Assembly: GCA_016840695.1 (NCBI GenBank)
Contig: JAEORV010000174.1
Coordinates: forward strand, 1-5,125
Source: Promethearchaeota archaeon
Lineage (GTDB): Archaea; Asgardarchaeota; Lokiarchaeia; Sigyniarchaeales; SOKP01
Reading direction: 5' to 3'
DNA: 5,125 bases
This document shows, piece by piece, positions 4,316 through 5,125 of this stretch. The notes under the pieces were generated by a model. That model was given only the letters and a program-made list of their open reading frames with translations, was not told where the DNA came from and made no database searches. The position numbers and the translations under genes were made by a program. The number at the start of each line of letters is the position of its first letter. Within the stretch, counting starts at the first letter, position 1.

Positions 4316-5125
4316 TTATAAAGTTTTAAATTTTTCCTTTTTTTCTTGATGGATGATCGCTAGTTTTTCTTCTAACTCCTTTAGTCTTTCGCCGTGTAAG
4401 GGATAGAAATATAAGAACATTAATCCTATTAATAGAACAATAGCAGGTACGATGAAATATAGCAATTTTATTCCAAATATTGCGTCAGGGGTCTGTATTG
4501 TAGCATTTTTCACGAAACCAAAGGCTTCTAAGAAAGCAAGTCCTATGATTGGACCAAAGGAACCAGCAGGTTTGATGAATAATGCGTTCATGCCTAAGAA
4601 CATGCCTTCTCTGCGAGTTCCATGTTTTACTTCATCCTCATCCATCATTAAGTAATTTAAATTAGTGTTGAATATACCAAAACCACTAAAGAAGATTGAC
4701 CAAATCATTCCTATTCTAATAAAATCTGGATTATCAAATATAGGAATAAGAATTAAGAAGAAAAATCCAACTGCCCCGATTGCTTTTATGAAACCAAATC
4801 GTAATATTATCGTCCGCATAGACCATTTTGATCTTAAATACATGCATAAAATATATGAACCATAACCTACAAGTAAGAAGATTCCCAAATAAGTCAGTGT
4901 TGCACCAGTTCCCCCTCCAATAAGATGTACATAAGCAAATAAGAAGCTAAGACCAATTGCTCCATTAAATGAAACACAGAAATTATATCCAACATAAGCT
5001 CTGAAAGATTTATACTTGAGTACCTCTTTTATTGATGTTTTAAGATTAAAAACCTCATCACTTTGAAATTCAGGTTTCTCTTCGCTAAAATGTACTGTGA
5101 TCATATAACATATTACTGAAATAAT
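4316..5125 (-). CDS. GPH-family sugar:cation symporter (MFS superfamily), C-terminal half; 5' end outside the window
   Basis: The frame is open to the right edge. The codons before the ATG at 5104-5102 encode I-I-S-V-I-C-Y, the end of a membrane helix, so that ATG is an internal methionine and the real start lies outside the window. Visible are 269 residues of a family usually about 450-500 long with 12 helices. After a charged cytoplasmic linker there are six helices (numbering from M5104: about 37-62, 69-90, 97-122, 131-153, 168-196, 211-234). Between the fourth and fifth lies D-E-D-E-V-K-H-G-T-R-R-E-G (155-167), then M-N-A-L-F-I-K-P-A, the characteristic loop of glycoside-pentoside-hexuronide symporters. 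The C-terminus (239-259) is a lysine/glutamate-rich, possibly helical cytoplasmic tail. The protein would import a mono- or oligosaccharide or glycoside with H+ or Na+, supplying the cytoplasmic GH172 enzyme. The specific sugar is not predictable. Confidence 0.88.
   Translation of the reverse strand: MISVICYMITVHFSEEKPEFQSDEVFNLKTSIKEVLKYKSFRAYVGYNFCVSFNGAIGLSFLFAYVHLIGGGTGATLTYLGIFLLVGYGSYILCMYLRSKWSMRTIILRFGFIKAIGAVGFFFLILIPIFDNPDFIRIGMIWSIFFSGFGIFNTNLNYLMMDEDEVKHGTRREGMFLGMNALFIKPAGSFGPIIGLAFLEAFGFVKNATIQTPDAIFGIKLLYFIVPAIVLLIGLMFLYFYPLHGERLKELEEKLAIIHQEKKEKFKTL
4331..4344 (+). terminator. Oligo-T terminator of the GH172 gene
   Basis: TTTTT (4331-4335), CC, then TTTTTTT (4338-4344) begin 30 bases after the GH172 stop, after an earlier TTTATTTTTATA at 4309-4320. 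No stem-loop precedes them. T runs without a hairpin are the usual archaeal intrinsic terminator. The run lies inside the 3' end of the opposite-strand symporter gene, where it encodes a lysine-rich tail, so lysine codons are an alternative explanation. Confidence 0.42.

Noticed and set aside
4452..4865. Two plus-strand frames (67 and 66 codons) opposite the symporter gene
   Set aside because: Both are antisense to helices and the conserved DEDE/RREG loop of the symporter.

Overview
The window is AT-rich, densely coded chromosomal DNA carrying a carbohydrate-utilisation locus. It holds a GH172 (DUF2961) furanosidase-type glycosidase, a Gfo/Idh/MocA NAD(P)-dependent oxidoreductase, two adjacent sugar isomerase/epimerase TIM barrels of the AP_endonuc_2 fold, an aldo/keto-reductase-like TIM-barrel protein of unknown function, the C-terminal half of a GPH-family sugar:cation symporter, and a possible 48-residue two-helix membrane protein. 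There are no RNA genes, CRISPR arrays, insertion sequences or phage genes.

Organism: an archaeon is more likely than a bacterium, though this is not proven. Strong AGGAGG-type ribosome sites are absent. Two genes have a GTGAT/GTGTT element four bases before an ATG, like the archaeal GGTGAT-N4-ATG arrangement. A/T boxes lie about 26 bases before two other starts, as expected for leaderless transcripts. A convergent gene pair ends in oligo-T runs without hairpins. An AT-rich archaeal lineage such as an Asgard or a related sediment archaeon would fit, but no taxonomic marker is present.

Layout, left to right. Minus strand 1-83 is the first 27 codons of an AP_endonuc_2-type protein that runs off the left edge. 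Minus strand 123-971 is a complete protein of the same fold, immediately upstream of it in the same transcription unit. A short divergent promoter region (972-1047) separates these from the plus-strand oxidoreductase (1048-2154). That gene converges on, and overlaps by 4 bases at the stop codons, the minus-strand AKR-like gene (2151-2957). Upstream of the AKR-like gene on the same strand is the small two-helix ORF (2989-3135). A second divergent, very AT-rich control region (3136-3224) leads into the plus-strand GH172 gene (3225-4301). This gene converges on the symporter gene (4316-5125, minus), which runs off the right edge; 14 bases separate the two stops and oligo-T runs lie on both strands.

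How the genes may work together (inference): the symporter imports a small sugar or glycoside. The GH172 enzyme, which has no signal peptide, acts on it in the cytoplasm. The oxidoreductase and the two TIM-barrel proteins then oxidise and isomerise, or eliminate from, the sugar. A Gfo/Idh/MocA oxidase next to AP_endonuc_2-type proteins is also the signature of bacterial 3-keto-glycoside (oxidation/elimination) deglycosylation pathways, so an oxidative route is a serious alternative to simple hydrolysis.
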